From NCBI RefSeq assembly GCF_014610845.1, contig NZ_JABTCG010000003.1, forward strand, positions 124,001 to 188,000: DNA of 64,000 bases, in the 5' to 3' direction. The translations under genes were made by a program, and so were the position numbers. This DNA comes from Maribacter arenosus (GTDB taxonomy: Bacteria > Bacteroidota > Bacteroidia > Flavobacteriales > Flavobacteriaceae). Under the pieces are notes generated by a model. The model worked only from the letters and a program-made list of their open reading frames with translations, ran no database searches and was not told where the DNA came from. Shown piece by piece: positions 39,989 to 49,761 of this stretch. The stretch's first letter is position 1; each line of letters starts with the position of its first letter.

Positions 39989-42286
39989 ATGAATGAGTTA
40001 AGAAATGAATTTTTAGGTTCGGAAGAAAATAACCTTAGTGATGTTTTTAGAAAGTATCTAAGATACTGGCCCCTATTCATTATTGGGGTCATAATTGGGG
40101 TAGCGGTAGTTTTTCTTCATCTTAGATATTGGGCACAGCCCGAATATCAAATAAGCAGTAGTATATTGATAAAGAATTCTGGAGGTAGTAAGGCTCTAGG
40201 TGAAATGGATGTATTTAATGACTTAGGGTTGTTAAAAAAATCACAAAGTCTTGAGGATGAGATCGGTATATTAACCTCCTCTGGGATTATGGAAGAGGTC
40301 ATTTCAAAAAATTCATTGAATATCACCTACTATATAAAGGGTAATATACGTGATGTGGAAATTTATGGGGATGAGGTGCCCGTTCAAATAAGGGTCGATG
40401 AAACTGCCCAGAATTTAGCCTACGATTTGCCTATAAACCTTCGGTTGTTAAATGGGGAAACCTATGAGATCAGTACCATTTATAATGATGAGGAGTTGGT
40501 ATCCGAACACTCCTTTGGGGATTTGGTCGTACTCCCTTATGGTACAATGACCATTGTAGCAAAAACGAATATTTCTGATTTTGACATTTCCCATCAAATG
40601 TATTTCATGATTGGGAATAAAGATGAATTGGTGAACAATTTCCTTGGTAGCCTTAGTGTACTACCTGATAACGATACCGGTAGTTTATTACGGTTGAGTT
40701 TTATTTCTTCCCATAAAGCGAAAGGAGAGGAGCTACTTACAAAAGTAATAGAAACATATATTGAGAAAACCATAAAGTATGAAAATGAATTGGCTGAGAA
40801 CACCATCAAGATGATCGATGATCGTATAAGATTGTTGTCCGGTGAGATTGAGGTTGTGGAAAATACGGTGGTCGATTTCAAACGGGAAAATGCAGTGACC
40901 GATGTGGCGAGTAATGCGGATAGTTATATACAACAGGCCAATGAATATAAAAATCAAGCAGCGGAATACGATACCCGGATAAACGTCCTATCGAGTATCG
41001 AACAATCGCTTATGGCAGGGGATATGTCATCTACCATCGGAGGGTCCTATTCGATCAATGACCCGGCCTTAATGAACCTTATCGATAAATACAATGAAGC
41101 TTTAATTAAAAAACAGGGTTTATCGCAGTCGGCTGTAACCTCCAACCCCCTTATCGTAAGCTTGGATGCTAGTTTAAAGAATTTAAGGGCATCCATATTA
41201 CAGAATGTTAAAAGCAATAAAAACGGACTGATCATAGCAAGGGGCAATTTATATTCCAACGCTAGTAGGTATGATGCACAAATCGCCAAGGTGCCGGGTA
41301 TGGAGAAAGAATTACTGGAGATTAGCCGGGATAAGAGTACCAAAGAAGGGTTATACCTATATTTATTGCAAAAGCGGGAAGAAGAAATACTTTCACTGGC
41401 TGCACCAGTTTCTTCGACGAGAATAGTAAACTTGCCAAAAGCAGGGTTATATCCTATCCGTCCAAATAAAAGAATGTTTTACTTAAGTGGTTTGCTCTTA
41501 GGGGTTTTGATCCCATTTTCATTGATTTATATTAAAGATACCTTGAATACCAAGGTTCGGTCGATTGAGGATCTAACAAGATTGGTAACGGCGCCTGTAT
41601 TGGGGAAGATTTCCAGAAATAAGGAGAAAGGAGTTATGTTGACAAATGGGGATAGGGAATCCCCAACGATAGAACTTTTTCGCTTATTGCGGTTTAATCT
41701 GGATTATTTAAAACAGACGGATAATAACCAGACCATTTTGGTGACCTCCTCCGTTAAGGGAGAAGGAAAAACCTTTATTGCCTCTAATTTGGCGGTCACC
41801 CTAGCTTCTACTGGGGAAAAAGTAGTGGTATTGGCCTTTGACCTTAGGGAACCCCAATTGATGGATGATTTTGGGTTGCCCAACTCACCGGGTATAACAG
41901 ACTTTATATTGAAGAAAGGGTTGGATATAAATCAGGTCATTCAAAAACATCCCACCCTAGAGAACCTATCGCTAATAGGTTCGGGTTTGGTACCCTCCCA
42001 CTTAGGTAGTTTAATGCTGAGTAAGCGCATTGCCCTATTAATGGATACCTTGAAAAAAGAGTACGATCGAATTATCATCGATACGGCACCCATAGGCTTG
42101 GTATCTGATGCCTTTGCCTTAAACCAATATTTGGATAGTACTATCTATGTGGTTCGTAAGGATGTGACCAAAAAAGAATATTTAAAAAATATCAATGCAA
42201 TACATAAGAATGGAAAATTAAAGAACTGCATGGTATTACTGAACGATGATACGGAAGTGGTTGCGACCTATGGCTATGGTAAGTAA
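39989..42286 (+). CDS. Wzc-like chain-length regulator and tyrosine-kinase (BY-kinase)
   Basis: 765 residues. Membrane segments near 28-48 and 497-517 enclose a large periplasmic Wzz-type region with predicted coiled coil (about 260-460). The cytoplasmic part is a BY-kinase: Walker A in SSVKGEGKTFIASN (about 587-595), Walker A' in VVVLAFDLREP (about 612-620) and Walker B in RIIIDTAPIGL (about 694-701). The C-terminus ends TYGYGK with two Tyr only, without the long Tyr cluster of E. coli Wzc. It should control length and export of the polymer. The outer-membrane partner (Wza/OPX) is not in this window. Confidence 0.93.
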   Translation: MNELRNEFLGSEENNLSDVFRKYLRYWPLFIIGVIIGVAVVFLHLRYWAQPEYQISSSILIKNSGGSKALGEMDVFNDLGLLKKSQSLEDEIGILTSSGIMEEVISKNSLNITYYIKGNIRDVEIYGDEVPVQIRVDETAQNLAYDLPINLRLLNGETYEISTIYNDEELVSEHSFGDLVVLPYGTMTIVAKTNISDFDISHQMYFMIGNKDELVNNFLGSLSVLPDNDTGSLLRLSFISSHKAKGEELLTKVIETYIEKTIKYENELAENTIKMIDDRIRLLSGEIEVVENTVVDFKRENAVTDVASNADSYIQQANEYKNQAAEYDTRINVLSSIEQSLMAGDMSSTIGGSYSINDPALMNLIDKYNEALIKKQGLSQSAVTSNPLIVSLDASLKNLRASILQNVKSNKNGLIIARGNLYSNASRYDAQIAKVPGMEKELLEISRDKSTKEGLYLYLLQKREEEILSLAAPVSSTRIVNLPKAGLYPIRPNKRMFYLSGLLLGVLIPFSLIYIKDTLNTKVRSIEDLTRLVTAPVLGKISRNKEKGVMLTNGDRESPTIELFRLLRFNLDYLKQTDNNQTILVTSSVKGEGKTFIASNLAVTLASTGEKVVVLAFDLREPQLMDDFGLPNSPGITDFILKKGLDINQVIQKHPTLENLSLIGSGLVPSHLGSLMLSKRIALLMDTLKKEYDRIIIDTAPIGLVSDAFALNQYLDSTIYVVRKDVTKKEYLKNINAIHKNGKLKNCMVLLNDDTEVVATYGYGK

Positions 42287-42332
42287 GGTATATAGGAAAA
42301 GAAAACCATAAATTCTATTTAAGAAAGTAAAA

Positions 42333-43700
42333 ATGACTTTAAAAAAAAGGCTGTTGAGCAATGGACTTGCCTCTGTTTTTCAAAAAGGGGTTCGGGTATT
42401 GGAGCAATTATTATTGGTGCCTTTTTTTATAACGTCTTGGGGGGCTGCGTATTATGGGGAGTGGTTGACGCTTACTATAATCCCAAGTGTCATTGCCTTT
42501 TCCGATTTAGGCTTTGGTACGGCTGCCGCCAATAGTTTTGTGTTGCGCTATGCTGCTGGTGAAAGCCAAAAAGCCGCAAACATAAACAAGACGGGCATGT
42601 ATATCATTACCATAATGGTTTTGGTGGCCATGATAATCAGTCTCTTGACCATTTTTATATTGGATTATTTTCATGTTTTTGATAAATCTTTAATAAATAG
42701 CAACGAGGCTATATTAGCCGTGTCCATTCTAATTCTGGCCTGTTTATTGAATTTTTACAATCAATTGATTGAATCCTATTATAGGGCGGCCCAAAAGGCT
42801 GCTTTGGCTATTAATTTACTTACTGTTAAGGCTGCTTTAAATTTAGGGGCAGGATTATTAGTATTATTATTAGGCTTTGGAGTGGTGGCATTTGCACTTT
42901 CACAACTTTTAGTAAGTCTCATTTTTAATCTTTTTTACTGGGTAAAAGGAAAACAAGTATTAAGTCTGTTTGATGACTATAAAGGAAAAAGGGATAAGGT
43001 GATTTTAAAGGAAATTACCAAAAAAGGGTTGGGGTATTTAATGTTTCCTGCGTGGCAGGCCATCTATTTTCAGGGGACCACCTTTGTAGTGCGGATAGTA
43101 TTAGGCCCAGAGGCTGTTGCGATCTTCAATACGGTACGCACCTTAAGTAGGTCGGTGAACCAGTTGTTGAATATTGTAAGTTCTAGTATTTTTCCCGAAT
43201 TACAGTTTGAAATAGGACAGGGAAACGAAGAAAAAGCCCAAAAGATTTATAGGTTTTCAATTGTTTTCTCATTTCTAATTGCATTTGTTGGGGTGGTATT
43301 TTTGGCTTTCTTTGGGTTATGGTTTTATAAACTTTGGACACAAAATGAATTGGTAGTACCCCCTCTGATGTGGTATATATTTGTAGTAGGGTTATTGTTC
43401 CATGCTTTTTGGTGGTCTTCGGAACCAGTTTTTAGGGCCAAAAACGAACCCTATAAATTTGCCATGTCAGGTGTTTTTTCTGCTTTGGTTTCTGTGGGGT
43501 TAACCTATATATTTTCAAAATATTTGGGAATAACAGGTGCTGCATTGGGAGCTTTGGGATTGGATGTTTTAATGGCGCTGATCATCATGCCTTTAAGCGC
43601 AAAAATGTTGAATATGAGGGTTATAGATATTTTTTCCCATGGTCTAAATGACATGAAAAAAATATATAACGAAATTAAGTTAAAACTAAAAATTTCTTGA
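42333..43700 (+). CDS. Wzx-like polysaccharide flippase
   Basis: 455 residues with about 12-14 hydrophobic segments through the whole length and a short basic tail. The start FQKGVRVLEQLLLVPFFITS and SDLGFGTAAANSFVLRYAAG fit the MOP/Wzx group of repeat-unit flippases. It should turn the lipid-linked repeat unit to the periplasmic side for polymerisation. Its stop overlaps the TTG start of the next glycosyltransferase (TTGA), so the two are translated together. Sequence within this family varies widely, so the substrate cannot be told. Confidence 0.9.
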   Translation: MTLKKRLLSNGLASVFQKGVRVLEQLLLVPFFITSWGAAYYGEWLTLTIIPSVIAFSDLGFGTAAANSFVLRYAAGESQKAANINKTGMYIITIMVLVAMIISLLTIFILDYFHVFDKSLINSNEAILAVSILILACLLNFYNQLIESYYRAAQKAALAINLLTVKAALNLGAGLLVLLLGFGVVAFALSQLLVSLIFNLFYWVKGKQVLSLFDDYKGKRDKVILKEITKKGLGYLMFPAWQAIYFQGTTFVVRIVLGPEAVAIFNTVRTLSRSVNQLLNIVSSSIFPELQFEIGQGNEEKAQKIYRFSIVFSFLIAFVGVVFLAFFGLWFYKLWTQNELVVPPLMWYIFVVGLLFHAFWWSSEPVFRAKNEPYKFAMSGVFSALVSVGLTYIFSKYLGITGAALGALGLDVLMALIIMPLSAKMLNMRVIDIFSHGLNDMKKIYNEIKLKLKIS

Positions 43701-44851
43701 AAGTAACACAAATCACTCCAGCTAGGTTTCATCATTTCCATTTAGCACGACAAATGGAAAAACACGGATTGCTGGATAAAATATATACAGGCTACCCAAG
43801 GTTTAAGTTAAAGGATGAACTGGGTATCCCTAAGGAGAAAATTATAACCTTTCCTTGGATCCAAGCCCCTTATATGAAAAGGGGTGTTTTAGGTTTGGAT
43901 AAATTTGAATGGTTGAATAAGGAATGGTCACATTTAGGAGCTCAAACTTTTGATAAATATGTGGCAAATAAGATACATAATAAAGGAGTATTAATTGCTT
44001 TATCTAGCAATGGACTAAATGCGGGGAAAAAAATGCAGGCATTGGGTGGCAAATATATTTGTGATCGGGGATCTTCCCATATTATTTATCAGAATGAAAT
44101 ATTAAATGAGGAATACAAGCGTTGGGGTTTTCAATGGGAAGGGATTGATAAACGTATCATAGACAAAGAGCAACAGGAATATGAGCAGGCGGATTACATT
44201 ACCATTCCTTCCGATTTCGTGATGAATTCTTTTATCGAAAAAGGGGTTAAGAAAAGTAAATTGGTAAAAATACCCTATGGGGCACGGTTGGATCGATTTA
44301 AAAAAATAGGGGAACCGGAAAAGAACAAATTCAGGGTATTATGGGTAGGGGGTGTGAGCTTACGAAAAGGGTTTATGTATGCGCTCAATGCTTTTGAAGC
44401 TTTTAAACATCGCAATAAGGAGTTTGTCGTAATTGGGGCAATGACCTCTGAAATTAAATCGATACTGGGTACAAGGCAAGTGAAAAATGTAATTTTTAAA
44501 GGAAATGTCCCCAATGCCCAACTTTTGGAATATTATAGTTATTCGGATGTGTTTTTATTAACCTCATTGGAGGAAGGGCTTGCCATGGTACAAGGCGAAG
44601 CAATGGCCTGTGGTTGTCCAATAATAGCAACTCCAAATACAGGGTCTCAAGACTTAATTTCTAATGGAAAAGAAGGTTTTATTGTTCCTATTCGGGATGA
44701 ACGGGCCATATTGGACTGTTTTCAAAAACTTATGGATAATCCGGGGTTACGAGCGGAAATGAGCGAAATAGCAATAAACAAAGTTCAATTTTTAGGTGGT
44801 TGGGATACATACGGCACAAATTTTAAGGCGCTGATAGATAAATTTGCATGA
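43697..44851 (+). CDS. GT4 family glycosyltransferase
   Basis: 384 residues starting at TTG 43697, overlapped with the flippase stop. The C-terminal half is a GT-B domain: VLWVGGVSLRKGFMYALNAF and EEGLAMVQGEAMACGCPIIA, where the E-x7-E motif binds the nucleotide-sugar. The N-terminal part (ARFHHFHLARQMEKHGLLDK) is the acceptor side. It should add one sugar to the growing repeat unit in the cytoplasm. Donor and linkage are unknown. A gap of about 600 bases follows it. Confidence 0.9.
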   Translation: MKVTQITPARFHHFHLARQMEKHGLLDKIYTGYPRFKLKDELGIPKEKIITFPWIQAPYMKRGVLGLDKFEWLNKEWSHLGAQTFDKYVANKIHNKGVLIALSSNGLNAGKKMQALGGKYICDRGSSHIIYQNEILNEEYKRWGFQWEGIDKRIIDKEQQEYEQADYITIPSDFVMNSFIEKGVKKSKLVKIPYGARLDRFKKIGEPEKNKFRVLWVGGVSLRKGFMYALNAFEAFKHRNKEFVVIGAMTSEIKSILGTRQVKNVIFKGNVPNAQLLEYYSYSDVFLLTSLEEGLAMVQGEAMACGCPIIATPNTGSQDLISNGKEGFIVPIRDERAILDCFQKLMDNPGLRAEMSEIAINKVQFLGGWDTYGTNFKALIDKFA

Positions 44852-45454
44852 CAAAATCGAGGGATCGGATCCAAAACGGATAAGATTTCGTCCTGATGGA
44901 TCAGAGAGGAACCATTAATACATTTAATTTAAATAAAATAGATTTTAATTAATTCAAGATTGTTAGTTATTCTCCATATAAGAAGGTATTTTCCCCACAG
45001 TCAAAGTCTTAGTTAATTAAAATATCTTCCCAATTACACGTTTTTATATTTATATAAGGAGGTCATATCGTATTTAATAGTAATGAGGAAGAAAGAAGAT
45101 GGAAAGTATTCAAAATAAGTTTTCTTAGTTCAATTTTTTAAATGGCAACTAATTAATACAGTTATATTCAAGGATTCCAATTTATTGATTTTGTATGTTG
45201 AATTTATAAGGTTCAACCTACTCTATTAGGAGTAAAAAACCGTCGAATTTGTAGTTTGCTTTATAAACTAAGTAATGATATAAAAGATTTACACCTGTTT
45301 TTTTAAATTATTCATACCTAAATAAACATGTACGGTAGACGAATTACTTCTCAACCTAGAATAAAATGATAAGATATAATACCCTTAAACCGTATTATCC
45401 ATAATTTTTTTAATTGATTTATAACAAAGTTTTTTGAAATTTAATACAAATCCT
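44852..45454. other. AT-rich gap inside the glycosyltransferase run
   Basis: About 600 bases, much richer in A/T than its surroundings, with stops in all frames. No recognisable pieces of a glycosyltransferase or repeat. A gap this long within an otherwise tight operon suggests a lost gene, but the sequence no longer shows which. Confidence 0.5.
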
Positions 45455-46249
45455 ATGATACCGAAAATCATTCACTATTCTTGGTTCAGCAATGATCCAA
45501 TTCCCGACCATATTAAAAAAATGATGGAAACGTGGAAAATGCATATGCCGGAATACGAATATAGATTATGGGATGGTAAAAAATTGGCAAAAATTGACAA
45601 TGCCTTTGCCAATGAGGCGGTTAGTGTTCGGAAGTGGGCATTCGCTTCTGATTTCTTAAGACTGTATGCCGTTTATCATCACGGCGGCATATGGTTCGAT
45701 ACGGATATAGAAGTCTATAAATCTTTTGATCCTTTGCTGAATAATCGTGTTTTTATAGCGAATGAGGCTGGTGCCAAAGGATATGGAAAAAAATTTCATT
45801 GGTTAACAGCCCATTGTTTTGGCGCTGAGAAAGGACATCCTTTTATAAAAGACTGTTTGGATTTTTATCTGGAACGGAATTTCATTCGTACCAAGAGTAA
45901 GAATTTCCCACCTCATTTTCAATTTGATTTAACAATAAGCCCAGAAGTATTGGCAACAATAGCCCTTAACTATGGCTATGATTCCAATGGGTTTAAAGAT
46001 GAAGAACAATTTCTGAAAGAAGGAATTCATGTGTACCCTTCAGACTTTCTTGATTCGCCTCAATACAAATCAATGAAACGGGTGTATAGTATTCATCGGG
46101 AGGCAGGCAGTTGGAGACCTGGAAATGAGGGAAAAATGCCCAACTATAAGGGGACCAATCCCAAAAAAGGTAAAATTATCCATTATTTTAAAATTTTATT
46201 TCAAAAGACGCTGTTAAAGTTTAACATAGCAATAATTCGAGTCCGTTAG
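45455..46249 (+). CDS. GT32-like glycosyltransferase with DXD motif
   Basis: 264 residues from ATG 45455, where MIPKIIHYSWFSNDPIPDHI gives the standard family start; a TTG seven codons upstream is not needed. FASDFLRLYAVYHHGGIWFD followed by TDIEV contains the DXD metal- and sugar-nucleotide-binding motif. Relatives (capsule and Och1-like transferases) usually move hexoses such as galactose or mannose. It acts in the cytoplasm on the lipid-linked unit. The stop is 11 bases before the next gene. Confidence 0.88.
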   Translation: MIPKIIHYSWFSNDPIPDHIKKMMETWKMHMPEYEYRLWDGKKLAKIDNAFANEAVSVRKWAFASDFLRLYAVYHHGGIWFDTDIEVYKSFDPLLNNRVFIANEAGAKGYGKKFHWLTAHCFGAEKGHPFIKDCLDFYLERNFIRTKSKNFPPHFQFDLTISPEVLATIALNYGYDSNGFKDEEQFLKEGIHVYPSDFLDSPQYKSMKRVYSIHREAGSWRPGNEGKMPNYKGTNPKKGKIIHYFKILFQKTLLKFNIAIIRVR

Positions 46250-46260
46250 GTTAATTGAAA

Positions 46261-47298
46261 ATGAGAATATTATCTGTGGGTTGGTTTCGGAGTGCTAGCA
46301 GTACCTCATTGCATCGTCATTGGGCATTGGAAAAGAATGCGAAGTATATTGATAAAATAGAAGCCGGTATGCCCAAGATGACTTTGCGGTCTCGATTGGC
46401 CTACCATTTGTTCCAAAAGGGGATTCCTATCAAGCTGCCAGACCAAACGAAAGCGAATAAAAAGATCAAAGCATTGGTTACTGAAAAGGCATATGACGTG
46501 GTTTGGATAGACAAGGGGGTGACCATTAATAAAGCTACCTTACGATTTATAAAGGAAAAATCCCCTAAAACAATGATTGTAAGCTATTCCCCCGATAATA
46601 TGGCCCTAAGGCATAACCAAAGTCAAAATTACCGGGAGGCCTTGCCCGAATACGATATGATCTTTACTAATAAGTCCTATATTTTGGGGGATATGCGTAA
46701 ATTGGGAGCTAGGGAAATACATTTTATCCATAATATGTATGAAGAGACCTTTCATTATCCCAGGGAGCTGTCCCTTGCCGACAAAGAACGATTAGGGGGG
46801 GATGTCGGTTTTGTGGGAGCTTGGGAAAAGGAACGTTGTGAAAGTATTTTGTTCCTTGTGAATAATGGGATTCAAGTAAGGGTTTTTGGGGACGGCAAAT
46901 GGAACGAATATAAAAATACCTCTCCTAATTTAACCATATTACCCGGTATTTTTTCTGAGGATTATTCCAAGGCCCTTCAGGCCATAAAAATATCGTTGTG
47001 CTTTTTAAGAAAGATGAACTTTGATCAACAAACGACCCGTACCATGGAAATTCCGGCTTGTGGGGGGTTTATGTTGGCGGAACGCACCGAGGAACATCTG
47101 GACTTGTTCGAAGAAGGTAAAGAAGCCGCCTATTTTTCCTCCAATGAAGAACTCTTGGAGTTATGCCGGTATTATCTAGGTCATGAGGACGAGCGAAAAC
47201 GTATCGCAGCGGCCGGTTTGGAACGCTGTAAAATATCGGGCTATTCCAATGAAAAGACCATAAAGAAAATGTTAGAGACCGTTCTAGGGCATGATTAA
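46261..47298 (+). CDS. CgeB-like GT-B glycosyltransferase
   Basis: 345 residues from ATG 46261; a TTG two codons earlier is also possible. MRILSVGWFRSASSTSLHRH begins the N-terminal domain; the C-terminal domain has DVGFVGAWEKERCESILFL, and CGGFMLAERTEEHLDLFEEG is the typical CgeB/Glyco_trans_1_2 signature. A sugar transferase acting on the repeat unit is likely; donor unknown. Its C-terminal part has a diverged relative fused to a membrane segment in the following gene, with which it overlaps by eight bases. Confidence 0.85.
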   Translation: MRILSVGWFRSASSTSLHRHWALEKNAKYIDKIEAGMPKMTLRSRLAYHLFQKGIPIKLPDQTKANKKIKALVTEKAYDVVWIDKGVTINKATLRFIKEKSPKTMIVSYSPDNMALRHNQSQNYREALPEYDMIFTNKSYILGDMRKLGAREIHFIHNMYEETFHYPRELSLADKERLGGDVGFVGAWEKERCESILFLVNNGIQVRVFGDGKWNEYKNTSPNLTILPGIFSEDYSKALQAIKISLCFLRKMNFDQQTTRTMEIPACGGFMLAERTEEHLDLFEEGKEAAYFSSNEELLELCRYYLGHEDERKRIAAAGLERCKISGYSNEKTIKKMLETVLGHD

Positions 47299-47815
47299 AG
47301 AACCTGTACATATTTTAGGGCAAATAAAAAAAGTCTTGAGGGCTATTCTGATTCTTGCGGTTGTTGGCGAACTATTGTTTTTCCCTACACTTCCCAACCT
47401 CTATGGTTGCATTATGGCGATAATAGCCTATTGGGTTTTTTCTTATTTTTTAAAGGAAAAATATATACGTCTGTATCCTTTTGCGTTTTTAATGTACCTC
47501 TCTATGTTTATGTATCGCTATTTACCCCTAATTGCGACACTTGCGGAAAGGAAACCCATAACGTATGGTTTTGAAAGACCATATATAGGGAGTCTTTTGT
47601 TTGCTGAAAGAACGGAAGTACACTTGGCGCTGTTTCAAGAAGATATAGAAGCTGTTTTTTGGAATGATCCAAAAGAGTGTGCTGAAAAATGCTTGAAACT
47701 TTTAGGGGATAAAGTACTAATTAATGAAATAACGAAAAAAGGACAAAATAGACTATTAACTGATCAAAGAGGAAATGAGGATGTGGTCAATTATATATTG
47801 GGTCAATTTATTTAA
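47291..47815 (+). CDS. Chimeric remnant: Wzy-like membrane N-terminus joined to a CgeB-like C-terminus
   Basis: 174 residues in an open frame, made of two unrelated parts. Residues 1-98 are hydrophobic with about three membrane helices (LLFFPTLPNLYGCIMAIIAY, FLMYLSMFMYRYLPLIATLA) and look like the start of a flavobacterial O-antigen-polymerase-type protein. From about residue 99, SLLFAERTEVHLALFQEDIE to the end aligns with the last quarter of the CgeB-like transferase just upstream (FMLAERTEEHLDLFEEGKEA), but is too diverged to be a recent copy. The join near 47585 is best explained by an in-frame deletion between a polymerase gene and a second transferase gene. Probably non-functional. Confidence 0.7.
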   Translation: MIKEPVHILGQIKKVLRAILILAVVGELLFFPTLPNLYGCIMAIIAYWVFSYFLKEKYIRLYPFAFLMYLSMFMYRYLPLIATLAERKPITYGFERPYIGSLLFAERTEVHLALFQEDIEAVFWNDPKECAEKCLKLLGDKVLINEITKKGQNRLLTDQRGNEDVVNYILGQFI

Positions 47816-47824
47816 ATTAAGAAT

Positions 47825-49177
47825 ATGCTTTTGATTAAGGTCCTATCCCTTATTTTGATATTTCCATCATTATTCGTGGTTCATAAATTAATTCAAAAAA
47901 AGGATTTGAATTTTTTTGATCTACTCTTAATTTTCAATACTTTATATTTTGCTATAATACCTCTCAAATCAAATGAAGTAGTTTTCGATTCTATAGGTAG
48001 GTTGTCAGAACGTACTTCGATTTTTGTCTTTATATATTTGCTGTTCTTCTTTGTATCCCTTTTAATAGCCAGCAACTTAAGTATAAAGGAAAGTGATTCT
48101 CCACTGAATGTGACCAGGTTTTTGAAAAATTTGTATGAATTGAAGGTGACTCTATATTTTAAAATACTTTTAATTATTCTTCCGATTTTCTCATTGATTT
48201 ATTATGTACCGCAAGTTTCCATTATTTCTGCTTTTGGGGAAATTCAAGATACAAATGCGAATATAAGTTATGAACAGTCTTCTATGGTTAAGTTTTTTGG
48301 CACCATTTTTAAACTTGGAATAACAATTACGATTGTTTTATTTTTCCAAATAATTAAAAAGAAGAAATTTGATGTATTAATTGCCATTTCATTGCTGTTG
48401 TTCTTAGTTAATCTCTTATTATTACCCCGAAGGACATTGTTGGTATTCTTCTTATTTGCAGCAATTGTTTTTTATAGTACCAATAGGGAGTTGATAAACA
48501 AAAAGATGATGATGTATGCTTTAGGTTTTGCAGCTTTTATGTACTTCATATATTTTCCTTTTTATAATATAATTAGGCATTCACCAGTAAAAGTTGATTT
48601 GCAGGATCCGATATCTTCCATTTCGGAAATTTATGATTATGGAATAACGAGCTTTAGTGATGCAGACAAAAACTCTTCAGTGAGAACAGATGATCGAGCA
48701 TTAGGCTTATATAGGGCTGTATATTGGTTAATGGACTATGATAGTGAAAAGGAAATTACGTGGGGCCGCATAACTTTGGCGGCCATTGATCATGCTATTC
48801 CAAAGGTAGTTAATCCAAGTAAAGGTCAAGGCTCTGAAATTCTATTACAGGAAAGAATGAATACAAAAAAGGACTCTGCAGATTCAGTTCTACTTTTAGC
48901 ACTCGCTGATTATTCTATGTTCGGGGGCATTTTCACGGTTATAGTTTACTTGTTGGTTTATAAGATATGGTTCTTAATTGCAGGTTGTTCTGAGTTTTTT
49001 TTCGGAAAAACAATAGTATCTCTTTATATAGTGTTTTTTCTTTTTGACACTGCTTTTAGTATTGAAAGGAAATTGGATGGAATTTTGGCGAATACTGTGT
49101 CCTATTTTTTAGTAATTGTGGTAATTGTTTTGGTCCATAGGCTGAATTTTATCACTTTATTACAAAGAGAACATTAA
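47825..49177 (+). CDS. Wzy-like repeat-unit polymerase (membrane protein)
   Basis: 450 residues with around 10-12 hydrophobic segments and a large loop between about residues 255-345 (SDADKNSSVRTDDRALGLYR). This layout, in the middle of a Wzx/Wzc locus, fits an O-antigen/oligosaccharide-repeat polymerase. Wzy proteins have little sequence conservation, so the call is mostly by topology and position. It would join flipped repeat units into the long polymer. Its base composition is AT-richer than the GT genes further downstream, as usual for wzy. Confidence 0.7.
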   Translation: MLLIKVLSLILIFPSLFVVHKLIQKKDLNFFDLLLIFNTLYFAIIPLKSNEVVFDSIGRLSERTSIFVFIYLLFFFVSLLIASNLSIKESDSPLNVTRFLKNLYELKVTLYFKILLIILPIFSLIYYVPQVSIISAFGEIQDTNANISYEQSSMVKFFGTIFKLGITITIVLFFQIIKKKKFDVLIAISLLLFLVNLLLLPRRTLLVFFLFAAIVFYSTNRELINKKMMMYALGFAAFMYFIYFPFYNIIRHSPVKVDLQDPISSISEIYDYGITSFSDADKNSSVRTDDRALGLYRAVYWLMDYDSEKEITWGRITLAAIDHAIPKVVNPSKGQGSEILLQERMNTKKDSADSVLLLALADYSMFGGIFTVIVYLLVYKIWFLIAGCSEFFFGKTIVSLYIVFFLFDTAFSIERKLDGILANTVSYFLVIVVIVLVHRLNFITLLQREH

Positions 49178-49192
49178 TCGTAAATCTGAATT

Positions 49193-49459
49193 ATGACGTC
49201 AAATGACAAAAGGGAATTTGGAAGACTAAGATTTTAATATAGTATTCGAGGAGTAGCTGCATTGATGGGGGTTTTTGGGTTCTTGGGAATGTTTCGTAAT
49301 TCGAATGGGGTGCTAGGAGATTTTAGTTATGTAATTCGAGGTTCTTTATAAGGGGTGGTCACCTATATAATAATTTTTTACTTTATAAGGTTCGTACTAT
49401 GGGCAATGAATCTAAAATATATTAAAAACCAAGATAAAAAGGTTTTAATAGCTGAATGA
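49193..49459 (+). pseudogene. Possible decayed small membrane protein gene
   Basis: One frame of 89 codons from ATG 49193 to TGA 49457-49459 has two TAA stops within it but otherwise reads as protein: MTSNDKREFGRLRF, stop, YSIRGVAALMGVFGFLGMFR with more to VIRGSL, stop, GVVTYIIIFYFIRFVLWAMN and a basic tail. Two membrane helices with polar ends are visible across the stops. It may be a damaged gene or chance; no homolog is recognised. Confidence 0.35.
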
Positions 49460-49761
49460 ATATAGTAGCTATGGGATGGTAATTTTGGTTCGGATTTAGT
49501 AAAGGATATTCCCAGTTTTGGTATTATGTTGATTTATGGGTCGTTATCCTTACCCGCTTAAGATATTTTGATATTTTGAATTTCATATCTATGTGAGTTG
49601 AAAAACATGGGCAAACAGCTATCGACACATTGGACATATCCTATAATTCTTCACCATTCTAAAGTATTCAATGATCTTCGTGGTTTGTAAAAGCCTAGGT
49701 GAAGTTATTCATGTAGTTTAGGAATCGAGTACAATACTCAATTAATTCTTGTCATTTTATT
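49460..49761. other. Non-coding gap after the decayed frame
   Basis: About 300 bases, AT-rich, stops in all frames, nothing recognised. With the decayed frame before it, this makes the second long hole in the transferase operon. Confidence 0.45.

Noticed and set aside
46255-46260. TTG as start of the CgeB-like gene
   Set aside because: An ATG two codons later gives the same protein and needs no rare start; the choice is not important.
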